DNA of 11,794 nt from Actinomycetota bacterium (lineage in GTDB: Bacteria; Actinomycetota; Actinomycetes; S36-B12): positions 1 through 11,794 of the forward strand of contig CANJCG010000046.1 in NCBI GenBank assembly GCA_947472655.1, written 5' to 3'. Both the position numbers and the translations under genes were made by a program. The notes below the pieces were generated by a model. The model was given only the letters and a program-made list of their open reading frames with translations, made no database searches and had not been told where the DNA came from. This document shows positions 1-6,448 of this stretch, piece after piece. The first letter of the stretch is position 1. Each line of letters begins with the position of its first letter.

Positions 1-19
1 CTCTAATAAATGAGTGTCG

Positions 20-346
20 TCACAGGAAGCGTCGATTCGCCGCTATAACTCGGTAACCAAACTCGGTGAAAACGCGGACAACGGGCCACTGCATTACCGC
101 ACCCGCAGTTCGCCAAGGCTGATTGCAGCTCGTCAGACATTTAGCAATAGCTGCGCCACCTGCCGCATGACTATTACCGTCTACCCATTGCACTGCCTGG
201 GCACACTCTTGCGCGGTAAGACTCATGGACTCTAAATCTGCTTCTTGCCAAGCAACGATGACAAGAGCATTGCGATCATGTTTACGCAACCAAAGAGCAC
301 GCTTTCGACAAAAGCTGCAATCGCCGTCAAACACCAGTGTCGGCAT
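20..346 (-). CDS. DCC-family (DUF393) thiol-disulfide oxidoreductase-like protein
   Basis: This 108-residue protein opens with the family signature VFDGDCSFC (residues 5-13), in which Cys10 and Cys13 form a CxxC pair inside the DxDxC motif that defines DCC/DUF393 proteins. The C-terminal end, with VIAANRRF, also fits the family. DCC proteins are predicted to have a thioredoxin-like redox role, but their substrates are mostly unknown, so the function is inferred from the family only. No signal peptide or membrane segment is seen, so it is probably cytoplasmic. The ATG start lies 3 bases after the DUF3046 stop codon and no good Shine-Dalgarno is visible, which suggests translational coupling. 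It is the third gene of the clgR unit and would share its promoter and CIRCE operator. The family call is firm; the cellular job is not known. Confidence 0.88.
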   Translation of the reverse strand: MPTLVFDGDCSFCRKRALWLRKHDRNALVIVAWQEADLESMSLTAQECAQAVQWVDGNSHAAGGAAIAKCLTSCNQPWRTAGAVMQWPVVRVFTEFGYRVIAANRRFL

Positions 347-349
347 GAA

Positions 350-541
350 CTATCGCAAAATCGAAGGTACTTCGGCGCTGGCACACACTGCACGCCAGAT
401 TTCGCCAGTGTCTTCACCCCTGGCGATCGCCTGAATTACCGTGCACCCAAAAGGTGGAAGAACAAAATCATGGGCCCAAGAAGCTGCATAGACCGAGCCG
501 AAGACCTCATCCATGCGTTCCCAAAAATCAGTGAGGCGCAT
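350..541 (-). CDS. DUF3046 family protein
   Basis: This 63-residue protein matches the small actinobacterial DUF3046 family from end to end. The N-terminus MRLTDFWERMDEVFG, the SWAHD segment, the central AIARGEDTGEIWRAVC and the C-terminal PSILR correspond to the family pattern (MRLTEFWER, SWA.D, GED...VWRAVC). Members are almost always encoded beside clgR and recA in actinomycetes, but I know of no established biochemical role. The protein is acidic and soluble, with no membrane segment. The ATG lies 5 bases beyond the clgR stop codon, with AAGG very close upstream (3-base spacing), so it is probably co-translated with clgR. Confidence 0.9.
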   Translation of the reverse strand: MRLTDFWERMDEVFGSVYAASWAHDFVLPPFGCTVIQAIARGEDTGEIWRAVCASAEVPSILR

Positions 542-546
542 ATGCC

Positions 547-834
547 TTAGACAGGAATAGCGATTTTTGAAGCATGATCGAAATTCAACTTCATTGGATC
601 TTCTGCTTCGACAATGTGCGTTGTTACTGAGGTCAAAACATCAACGATTGACACTTCAAGCGCACCACAAATTGCAGCCAAGAGTTCACTGGAGGCTTCT
701 TTTTGTCCGCGTTCTACCTCTGAGAGGTAGCCCAATGACACAGCGGCAGCAGCAGAGACATCGCGAAGAGTGCGGCCCTGATCTTGACGCCGGCGGCGTA
801 ACTCATCCCCAATGACTTCACGTAGGACGATCAT
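547..834 (-). CDS. clgR: ClgR/PopR-type XRE-family transcriptional activator of Clp protease genes
   Basis: This 95-residue protein has one XRE-type helix-turn-helix domain filling residues 8-65. The recognition segment, with SLGYLSEVERGQKEASSELL, is nearly invariant in ClgR proteins. In Streptomyces, Corynebacterium and Mycobacterium ClgR activates clpP1P2, clpC and some stress genes. An ATG start with a strong AAAGGAGG Shine-Dalgarno 4 bases upstream fixes the start. The tail after the DNA-binding domain is short (about 30 residues) and ends in KIAIPV. It lacks the terminal Ala-Ala that, as I recall, makes Streptomyces ClgR a ClpP substrate, so turnover may differ. Its 112-base upstream gap carries a CIRCE-like element and a promoter candidate. 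It is followed by DUF3046 and a DCC protein in one unit, next to cinA as in other actinomycetes. Confidence 0.93.
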   Translation of the reverse strand: MIVLREVIGDELRRRRQDQGRTLRDVSAAAAVSLGYLSEVERGQKEASSELLAAICGALEVSIVDVLTSVTTHIVEAEDPMKLNFDHASKIAIPV

Positions 835-870
835 GCTGCCTCCTTTCGAACAATGCTGGGCACCTTCTGG

Positions 871-897
871 TTAGCACTCAACCTTGTAGACTGCTAA
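871..897. promoter_or_regulatory. CIRCE-like HrcA operator upstream of clgR
   Basis: The plus strand reads TTAGCACTC, nine bases, then GACTGCTAA. The CIRCE consensus bound by the heat-shock repressor HrcA is TTAGCACTC-N9-GAGTGCTAA, so 17 of 18 arm bases match and the spacer is exactly 9. The palindrome is extended by one more pair (G870, C898). By simple counting, a match this good is expected about once in 100,000 random windows of this size. It sits 37 bases before the clgR ATG and covers the -10 of the best promoter candidate, the usual position for HrcA repression. Binding by HrcA is inferred from the motif; the hrcA gene is not in this window. Confidence 0.82.
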
Positions 898-910
898 CTG
901 TAACGCACAA
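883..910 (-). promoter_or_regulatory. candidate clgR promoter
   Basis: Read on the minus strand, TTGTGC (3 of 6 to the -35 consensus, positions 910-905) is followed after 16 bases by TACAAG (4 of 6 to the -10 consensus, positions 888-883). The match is modest, but the -10 falls inside the CIRCE spacer and transcription would begin in the proximal CIRCE arm, leaving a leader of about 40 bases. That geometry supports it. No terminator-like hairpin with a T-run was found between cinA and this site, so read-through from cinA is also possible. Confidence 0.4.
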
Positions 911-946
911 CGTATTCAGGATATTCCCGGATGTCACTTTGACGCG

Positions 947-1408
947 CTATGAGGATAAAAGTTCCATAACTAGGGCAATCGCCTCATTCGCGGACCTCTC
1001 ACGGATTTGCTCGCGATTGCCCTCAATTTCCAATAATTTCGTCTTGATCAGGCCATTTCGAGCGTCATAGGCAGCCAGCCACACGGTGCCGGGGGGCTGA
1101 CCATCAAGGGGATCTGGCCCAGCTACCCCAGTGGTGGCTACCCCGATGTCCGCCGCCAGCACTCTGGCTGCACCGGCAGCCATTGCTGCGGCTACGGGCT
1201 CACTGACCACATGCTCAAGCATCGACTGGTCAAGCCCCAGCACTGATCCTTTTATGTCCGTTGCATAAGCCACGATTCCACCTCGAAGGACAGCCGAAGC
1301 TCCAGGTACCTGAGCCAACTTTGAAGCCACCAGACCCGCGGTGAGCGACTCCGCGGTAGCGATAGTGACACCAAGCCTGCCTGCGACGGCGATGAGTTCA
1401 CGTTGCAT
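947..1408 (-). CDS. cinA: CinA C-terminal-type nicotinamide-nucleotide amidohydrolase (PncC-like)
   Basis: This 153-residue protein is the stand-alone CinA C-terminal domain. Enzymes of this type hydrolyse nicotinamide mononucleotide to nicotinate mononucleotide and ammonia in the pyridine-nucleotide salvage cycle. Visible motifs are ATAESLTAG near residues 17-25 (the serine is the expected catalytic nucleophile), GGIVAYA near 43-49, and TGVAGPDPLDGQPPGTVWLA in the centre. The length matches PncC (about 160 residues), and the N-terminal molybdopterin-binding-like domain of full-length CinA is absent. The ATG lies 6 bases after the pgsA stop, with GAAGGG about 10 bases upstream inside the end of pgsA. 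The rimO-pgsA-cinA order is usual in actinomycetes. The activity is inferred from the family. Confidence 0.92.
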   Translation of the reverse strand: MQRELIAVAGRLGVTIATAESLTAGLVASKLAQVPGASAVLRGGIVAYATDIKGSVLGLDQSMLEHVVSEPVAAAMAAGAARVLAADIGVATTGVAGPDPLDGQPPGTVWLAAYDARNGLIKTKLLEIEGNREQIRERSANEAIALVMELLSS

Positions 1409-1414
1409 TTTTAG

Positions 1415-2008
1415 CTAGCCCTTCGAAACGCGACGCAGTGTTAAGGCCCGTGTTACATAGTTCGCACCGGTAATCAGCGTGAGTACAACCGCTATCGCCA
1501 TGACGCCGTCTGCGAGCGAACTCCACCAACTCACATCTGGAGGTTGGTATAAAAACATGCCGATAGCGATGACTTGCGCCAGCGTTTTTGCCTTACCTCC
1601 ACGCGATGCCGCAATCACACCGTGACGAACCACCCACATCCTTAAAGCAGTCACGCCGAGTTCGCGCACCAAGATGACGATGGTGATCCACCAAGCTAAG
1701 TCGCCAAGAAGCGATAATCCGATAAGTGCGGTGCCAATCAGAGCTTTATCGGCAATCGGATCGGCCAGTTTGCCAAACGAAGTGACTTGGCCGCGCTTTC
1801 TCGCAATTGCCCCATCCATCAGATCGGTGATTGCGGCCAAAATGAACACAATCGTTGCCCAAATACGCGCTGATTCTGTGTCAGTTGCCAGGAGCCAGAT
1901 AAGTACAGGAACAGCTACGAGGCGAAGAGCCGTGAGTGCGTTGGGCAGATTGATGATTTTATCGTTGGACACAGGCACAGCGGCCGGGTCAACGGAGGCC
2001 GCTGTCAT
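1415..2008 (-). CDS. pgsA: CDP-diacylglycerol--glycerol-3-phosphate 3-phosphatidyltransferase
   Basis: This 197-residue membrane enzyme transfers a phosphatidyl group from CDP-diacylglycerol to glycerol-3-phosphate, the committed step to phosphatidylglycerol and cardiolipin. The CDP-alcohol phosphotransferase signature D-x2-DG-x2-AR-x8-G-x3-D-x3-D is complete: Asp62, Asp65-Gly66, Ala69-Arg70, Gly79, Asp83 and Asp87. Hydrophobic segments near residues 26-42, 48-62, 88-116, 141-155 and 163-185 fit the multi-span fold, and the early LPNALTALRL motif is typical of PgsA. The ATG overlaps the rimO stop codon in an ATGA arrangement, indicating translational coupling. Other CDP-alcohol transferases (phosphatidylinositol-phosphate or cardiolipin synthases) are less likely, given this motif context and position between rimO and cinA. 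Confidence 0.92.
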   Translation of the reverse strand: MTAASVDPAAVPVSNDKIINLPNALTALRLVAVPVLIWLLATDTESARIWATIVFILAAITDLMDGAIARKRGQVTSFGKLADPIADKALIGTALIGLSLLGDLAWWITIVILVRELGVTALRMWVVRHGVIAASRGGKAKTLAQVIAIGMFLYQPPDVSWWSSLADGVMAIAVVLTLITGANYVTRALTLRRVSKG

Positions 2009-3405
2009 CCGACTTCTGCAATCAAATCGACGCCTTCAACATCGACGACAACAGCGGTGATGACATCACCGATTGAAACTTCACCTTCTTCAACAGACAA
2101 GAAAGTTTCAGAGTCATCAGGCCCTTGATGGCCAGCGTGACCCACGGCAAGAAGCCCGCCGTTTTCATCCTCATCAAACCTTTCAATGATCACGGTCACC
2201 GTGGTCTCGATGCGGTCCTCTGCTCTCTGCGCCATAACTTCGTCAGCCAAGGCAGAGATGCGTTCAACTCTGGTGCGAATAACTTCAGCACTAATTTTGT
2301 CAGGCATTGTCAGTGCTTCGGTGCCGTCTTCATCGCTATAGCCAAAGACTCCGATTGCATCAAGGCGTGCCTTTTGCAAGAACTGAGCTAGCTCTTCAAC
2401 ATCTTCTTCAGTTTCACCGGGGAAACCAACAATCACGTTGCTGCGGATTCCCGCTTCTGGTTCAAGATCACGAATACGCTCGATCAAGCCCAAGAATGCT
2501 TCAGTGCCACCAAAGCGCCGCATTCGGCGAAGCACAGAGGCGCTGGCGTGTTGGAACGACAGATCGAAATATGGAGCTACCTGATCGCACTCGGCCATGG
2601 CTTCGATGAGACCTGGACGAATTTCTGCAGGCTGCAGATAAGCAACGCGCAGACGAGTGATCCCGCTCTGTTCTGCCAGTTTCGGCAACACCGTCTCAAG
2701 CATGCGCAGGTCGCCGAGGTCTTTACCGTAAGAAGTGGAGTTTTCGCTGACGAGAACTACTTCTTTGACTCCAGTGCGCACGAGTTCACTGATTTCGGCA
2801 AGGACTTCAGCTGGTGTCCTAGAAACGAAAGCACCTCGAAACGTTGGGATAGCGCAGAACGCACAGCGTCGATCACAGCCTGAGGCTAACTTGACGGATG
2901 CAACAGGGCCTTGCTCGAGTCGAAGTCGCGGAGCCGCGATGTCTCCGTGTCCGGGAATATGCACAGCCGAGTCATCGCGATCAACTGGGGCAATGGGCAA
3001 CATCAAACGACGGTCAGTTGGAGTATGCGCTGCTGGTCGATCCCCGGCAACGATCCGGCGCAGGCGATCAGCAATATCTGGGTAGTCATCGAAACCAAGG
3101 ACTGCGTCAGCTTCGGGAAGTTCCGCGGCTAGCTCTGCGCCATAACGTTCCGACAAGCAACCAACCGCAACAACTGCCTGCGTCTTACCTGAAGATTTAA
3201 GATCAGAAGCGGCCAAGATCGCGTCGATTGAATCCTTTTTTGCCACATCTACGAATCCACATGTGTTCACCAACACCGCATCCGCGTTTTCTGCATCGTC
3301 TACGAGATCCCAGCCACCGGCAGCTAGGCGACCTGCTAGCTCCTCTGAGTCAACTTCATTTCGCGCGCACCCAAGGGTGACGATTGCTACAGAGGGCCGG
3401 GACAC
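2005..3405 (-). CDS. rimO: Ribosomal protein S12 methylthiotransferase RimO
   Basis: This 466-residue protein is a radical-SAM methylthiotransferase expected to add a methylthio group to the conserved aspartate of ribosomal protein S12. The N-terminal UPF0004 domain shows LGCARNEVDS, VNTCGFVD and VGCLSERY, giving the three cysteines of the auxiliary iron-sulfur cluster. The radical-SAM motif SGCDRRCAFC (CxxxCxxC) is at about residues 178-187. FQHASASVLRRMRR and NVIVGFPGETEEDVE are typical family segments, and the C-terminal 70 or so residues form a TRAM domain. The N-terminal LGCARN and the sequence around the radical-SAM cysteines favour RimO over the tRNA enzyme MiaB. The start is GTG, 18 bases after the stop of the HTH gene; only GAAGAG directly abutting the GTG resembles a ribosome site. 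The length is normal. Confidence 0.95.
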   Translation of the reverse strand: MSRPSVAIVTLGCARNEVDSEELAGRLAAGGWDLVDDAENADAVLVNTCGFVDVAKKDSIDAILAASDLKSSGKTQAVVAVGCLSERYGAELAAELPEADAVLGFDDYPDIADRLRRIVAGDRPAAHTPTDRRLMLPIAPVDRDDSAVHIPGHGDIAAPRLRLEQGPVASVKLASGCDRRCAFCAIPTFRGAFVSRTPAEVLAEISELVRTGVKEVVLVSENSTSYGKDLGDLRMLETVLPKLAEQSGITRLRVAYLQPAEIRPGLIEAMAECDQVAPYFDLSFQHASASVLRRMRRFGGTEAFLGLIERIRDLEPEAGIRSNVIVGFPGETEEDVEELAQFLQKARLDAIGVFGYSDEDGTEALTMPDKISAEVIRTRVERISALADEVMAQRAEDRIETTVTVIIERFDEDENGGLLAVGHAGHQGPDDSETFLSVEEGEVSIGDVITAVVVDVEGVDLIAEVG

Positions 3406-3423
3406 CTCTTCAGTGTAGTTGTC

Positions 3424-3687
3424 TTATTCAGAGTCAGAAGCCGAGCCATGCAGCCCTTCTTCGACCTCAAGGCCAAACTGTGCGATCAACGCGTCTGGAT
3501 CCAGGTTGAGCACCGGCGCCAACGCTCGTAATTGACCTCGGGCGTACACCATCCCGCCGCAGTGGCTGAAATCATCGGCCTCCATGGCGCGCAAAATTGA
3601 TGCCCGTAGCTTGCTGATCTGAGACAAATCCTCGAGGGTTAAACCTGCAGCAACTCGTGCCTGCTCGAGAGTTGAACCAACGCTCAT
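3424..3687 (-). CDS. Short RodZ-like helix-turn-helix protein
   Basis: This 87-residue protein consists of little more than one HTH_25-type helix-turn-helix domain, as found at the N-terminus of RodZ. It starts with STLEQARVAAGLTLEDLSQ, continues with SKLRASILRAMEADDFSH and ends the domain with YARGQLRALAPVLNLDP. In many actinomycetes the gene at this site between ftsK and rimO encodes a longer protein with a membrane helix and a C-terminal DUF4115 domain. Here the protein stops after an acidic tail (EEGLHGSASDSE) and rimO begins 18 bases later, so no remnant of the missing part is present. A strong GGAGGG Shine-Dalgarno 4 bases before the ATG fixes the start. RodZ links MreB to the wall-synthesis machinery in rods, but without a membrane helix that role is doubtful. 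A DNA-binding or protein-binding role is equally possible. Confidence 0.8.
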   Translation of the reverse strand: MSVGSTLEQARVAAGLTLEDLSQISKLRASILRAMEADDFSHCGGMVYARGQLRALAPVLNLDPDALIAQFGLEVEEGLHGSASDSE

Positions 3688-3714
3688 TTCGCCCTCCGAC
3701 CGCCTATTTAAGCG

Positions 3715-3743
3715 ATTCTAGTGATGAAGCTCTGTTCGCGAAA
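3715..3743 (-). promoter_or_regulatory. candidate promoter for the HTH-rimO-pgsA-cinA unit
   Basis: On the minus strand TAGAAT (5 of 6 to the -10 consensus, positions 3720-3715) is preceded after 17 bases by TTTCGC (only 2 of 6 to the -35 consensus, positions 3743-3738). Transcription would start about 20 bases before the HTH gene's ATG. The good -10 and the gap after ftsK make a promoter plausible, but the -35 is poor. Confidence 0.35.
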
Positions 3744-3805
3744 GGCCCACTGGGAAAATGTCCCGAGTAGGCGGGGCGTTGCCGTTGTGCGCGGCTCCAG
3801 TGGCC
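3744..3805. repeat. Long-range inverted repeat after the ftsK stop
   Basis: The plus strand has GGCCCACTGG at 3744-3753 and CCAGTGGCC at 3797-3805. CCACTGG and CCAGTGG pair over 7 bases, and two more GC pairs form across a one-base bulge. The 43-base loop contains a smaller GGGA/TCCC stem. On the transcribed strand the 3' arm is followed by a short TTT, so it might weaken transcription out of ftsK, but it is not a canonical terminator. The rest of the 119-base gap between ftsK and the HTH gene holds only the promoter candidate. Confidence 0.3.
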
Positions 3806-3806
3806 A

Positions 3807-6368
3807 TTATTCACCGCGAAGCATCGCGATGGTTCCAGGCAAGTCGTCGGCCTTAATTAAGACTTCGCGTGCCTTGGAACCTTCACTGGGTCCAACAATG
3901 CTGCGTGATTCCATCAAGTCCATCATTCGTCCAGCTTTAGCAAACCCAATTCGGAGTTTGCGCTGCAACATCGAAGTTGAGCCAAACTGCGTTGACACAA
4001 CGAGTTCAACTGCTTGCAGCAAGATGTCCAGGTCATCGCCAATGTCTTCGTCGACTTCCTTCATTGTAGAAACTGGCTTAACAACTTCCTCAATGAATTC
4101 GGCTTCACCTTGCGCCTTGCAGTGGTTCACAATCTGACGAATCTCAGCTTCAGAAACGAAAGCACCCTGAATGCGCATTGACTTACTCGACCCCATAGGC
4201 AAGAACAAACCATCTCCCTGACCAACTAACTTTTCTGCACCCGGTTGATCCAAAATGACTCGGGAGTCAGTAACGCTCGATGTTGCGAACGCCAATCGGC
4301 TCGGAACGTTAGCCTTAATCAGGCCGGTGACCACATCAACACTTGGTCGCTGCGTAGCAATAACTAGGTGAATTCCGGCAGCACGCGCAAGTTGGGTGAT
4401 ACGCACAATCGAATCTTCAACATCGCGGGGAGCAACCATCATCAAGTCAGCGAGTTCATCGATCACCACAAGCAAATATGGGTATGGGACAAGATCGCGT
4501 TCACTTCCAGCCGGCAAGGTGAGCTTGCCAGTTTTCACGGCCTTGTTGAAATCATCTATATGGCGGAAACCAAAATGTGAGAGATCGTCGTAACGACGGT
4601 CCATCTCTTTGACAATCCACGTCAAAGCATCTGCGGCCTTTTTAGGGTTCGTAATAATCGGAGTGATGAGGTGAGGAACTCCCTCATACGCCGTGAGCTC
4701 TACCCGCTTAGGGTCAACCAAGATCATGCGAACTTCATCAGGGGTGGCTCGCATCAAGATTGAGGTGATGAGCGAATTCATGCAGCTGGATTTACCTGCA
4801 CCGGTGGCCCCTGCAACCAAGATATGTGGCATTTTGGCGAGGTTTGCTACGACGTAACCGCCTTCTACGTCTTTTCCAAGGGCCGCCACCATTGGGTGCC
4901 GCTCCCCTGTTGCCGACCTGCTGCGCAGCACATCACCTAAAGCCACGAGTTCACGATCGGTATTGGGAATCTCGATGCCAATGGCTTTCTTGCCTGGGAT
5001 CGGACTCAAAATTCGAACGTCTGCACTGGCTACCGCATATGCGATGTTTTTGCTCAATGCGGTAACTCGCTCAACCTTGACGCTTGGACCAAGCTCGATC
5101 TCATAGCGGGTTACCGTTGGTCCACGCATGAATCCGGAAACCGTTGCATCAATACCGAATTGTTCCAGAACTTCGGTTAACGCTGCCACCACAAGTTCAT
5201 TAGCTTTTGTCGCTGCCTTTGGAACAGGGCCATTCTTAAGCATTGTGCTTGGTGGTAAGACATAGGTGCTCTTACGCAATTTTGCTCGAGGGGTCTCTGG
5301 TGCTTTCTTGGGTTCAGTTTCTACGCTGACAACAAAAGTCTCGTGACGTGCAGGATGCGCATCAAGAGCGATGGCTTGAGTCTCGTGTGGATCAGCGGCA
5401 GAGCCTGAGCCCATAAAAGCTGACCCAACAGGGGCGATTCCCGACATGAGTAATGCGGCTGGTCGGTGATCCTCGTCGATCACAGGTGCAATGAATGGTT
5501 CATCTCCTGCAAGCCCTTCAGGAAACACGTCATCGTTTTCAAAATCTTCGTCGTAATCAAATTCAGATTGTTCAGCGATTTCATAGTCGTCGTAATGATC
5601 CTGATCGCTTCGCGAACGCTTGGTAAGTGAACCAACGAGGTCTTTGACTGAGTGCAAAGAAGTTGCCGTGACTACAAGAGCGCCAAATGCCATGAGCAAT
5701 AACAACAATGCGCCGGTAACTATGGGCCCAACAGCGCTCACTAGCGGAGCAGAAACGAGCCAACCAATGAATCCGCCAGCTGAGTTCATCGCTGCCGCAC
5801 CATCACTTGGAGTAGGCGTGCCATGCAGGAGATGCCACATTGCGATGAATCCAACAGTGAGCGCCGAACTTCCGATCAAAATGCGGCCAGGGATGAAAGC
5901 AGCATCAGGGTGTCGCAAGGTGCGCCAAGCAAGAACCCCTAAAACCATCGGTAGAAAGACATCCAAGACGCCAATCAGCGATTGAGCCACCATAGAAAGT
6001 CCTGATACAAACCACGCATCGACACCAAACCACACGCCAGCCACGAGGGCCACGGCGAGTGCTAATAAGCCAAGAGCAACCCCGTCACGACGTTCATGCG
6101 GCTCAAGATCTCGGGCTCCTGACCCAAGGCTGCGAGCTACGTGGCCGATCCCGGTAGCCACACCAAGCCAAAGCCCGCGCAGCATGCGACCGCACCACAT
6201 GACCACCCGAACGAGCGGCCCAGGGGCTAAGGGCGCAGACACCCGCTTGGGGGCAGCCTTTTTTGAACGTGCAGGACTCTTACGAGCAGCGCTCTTTTTC
6301 GCACTGCCTCGTGGGGAAGATCCGCGTGCAGCACTTTTGCGCGCTGGAGCGGACGTACGAGACGCCAT
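3807..6368 (-). CDS. ftsK: DNA translocase FtsK (SpoIIIE family)
   Basis: This 853-residue septum-associated motor pumps DNA during chromosome segregation and dimer resolution. The N-terminal 45 residues are Lys/Arg/Ala-rich. About four membrane segments follow, near 96-117, 127-148, 160-181 and 205-236. A linker of roughly 130 residues comes next, with a strongly acidic patch (DYDEDFENDD). The motor carries Walker A GATGAGKS near residue 520 and Walker B LLVVIDELAD near 635, followed by ITQLARAAGIHLVIATQRP. The last 75 residues form the gamma domain, whose winged-helix segment (STSMLQRKLRIGFAKAGRMM) reads KOPS orienting sequences in characterised FtsK proteins. The ATG has AAGG 8 bases upstream. 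The gene comes straight after priA with an 80-base gap, whereas in many actinomycetes priA is followed by fmt. Confidence 0.97.
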   Translation of the reverse strand: MASRTSAPARKSAARGSSPRGSAKKSAARKSPARSKKAAPKRVSAPLAPGPLVRVVMWCGRMLRGLWLGVATGIGHVARSLGSGARDLEPHERRDGVALGLLALAVALVAGVWFGVDAWFVSGLSMVAQSLIGVLDVFLPMVLGVLAWRTLRHPDAAFIPGRILIGSSALTVGFIAMWHLLHGTPTPSDGAAAMNSAGGFIGWLVSAPLVSAVGPIVTGALLLLLMAFGALVVTATSLHSVKDLVGSLTKRSRSDQDHYDDYEIAEQSEFDYDEDFENDDVFPEGLAGDEPFIAPVIDEDHRPAALLMSGIAPVGSAFMGSGSAADPHETQAIALDAHPARHETFVVSVETEPKKAPETPRAKLRKSTYVLPPSTMLKNGPVPKAATKANELVVAALTEVLEQFGIDATVSGFMRGPTVTRYEIELGPSVKVERVTALSKNIAYAVASADVRILSPIPGKKAIGIEIPNTDRELVALGDVLRSRSATGERHPMVAALGKDVEGGYVVANLAKMPHILVAGATGAGKSSCMNSLITSILMRATPDEVRMILVDPKRVELTAYEGVPHLITPIITNPKKAADALTWIVKEMDRRYDDLSHFGFRHIDDFNKAVKTGKLTLPAGSERDLVPYPYLLVVIDELADLMMVAPRDVEDSIVRITQLARAAGIHLVIATQRPSVDVVTGLIKANVPSRLAFATSSVTDSRVILDQPGAEKLVGQGDGLFLPMGSSKSMRIQGAFVSEAEIRQIVNHCKAQGEAEFIEEVVKPVSTMKEVDEDIGDDLDILLQAVELVVSTQFGSTSMLQRKLRIGFAKAGRMMDLMESRSIVGPSEGSKAREVLIKADDLPGTIAMLRGE

Positions 6369-6448
6369 ATGGGGACCTTACCGACCAAACCTCATATGTC
6401 ACGGTAGTCACACGCGTAACATGAAGAAATTGGCCTTTGGCGGCCCGA
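6369..6448 (-). other. priA-ftsK intergenic gap with a weak hairpin
   Basis: This 80-base gap must hold the ftsK promoter if ftsK is transcribed separately. Just after the priA stop, the transcribed strand reads GGCC-GCCAAA-GGCC (6445-6432), a possible 4-base stem followed by AATTTCTT. That would make at best a weak terminator. No convincing -35/-10 pair was found; TATGAG about 30 bases before the ATG is the best -10-like string. The gap marks the junction of two gene clusters. Confidence 0.3.

Noticed and set aside
850..864. CGAAC near the clgR start as half of a LexA/SOS box
   Set aside because: The actinobacterial SOS box needs a GTTCG half-site four bases later; the sequence there is CTGGG, so only one half matches.
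5620..5985. Plus-strand open frame of 121 codons opposite ftsK
   Set aside because: It lies wholly inside the well-supported ftsK coding region, its protein matches no family I recognise, and no ribosome site stands out. It is a shadow frame.
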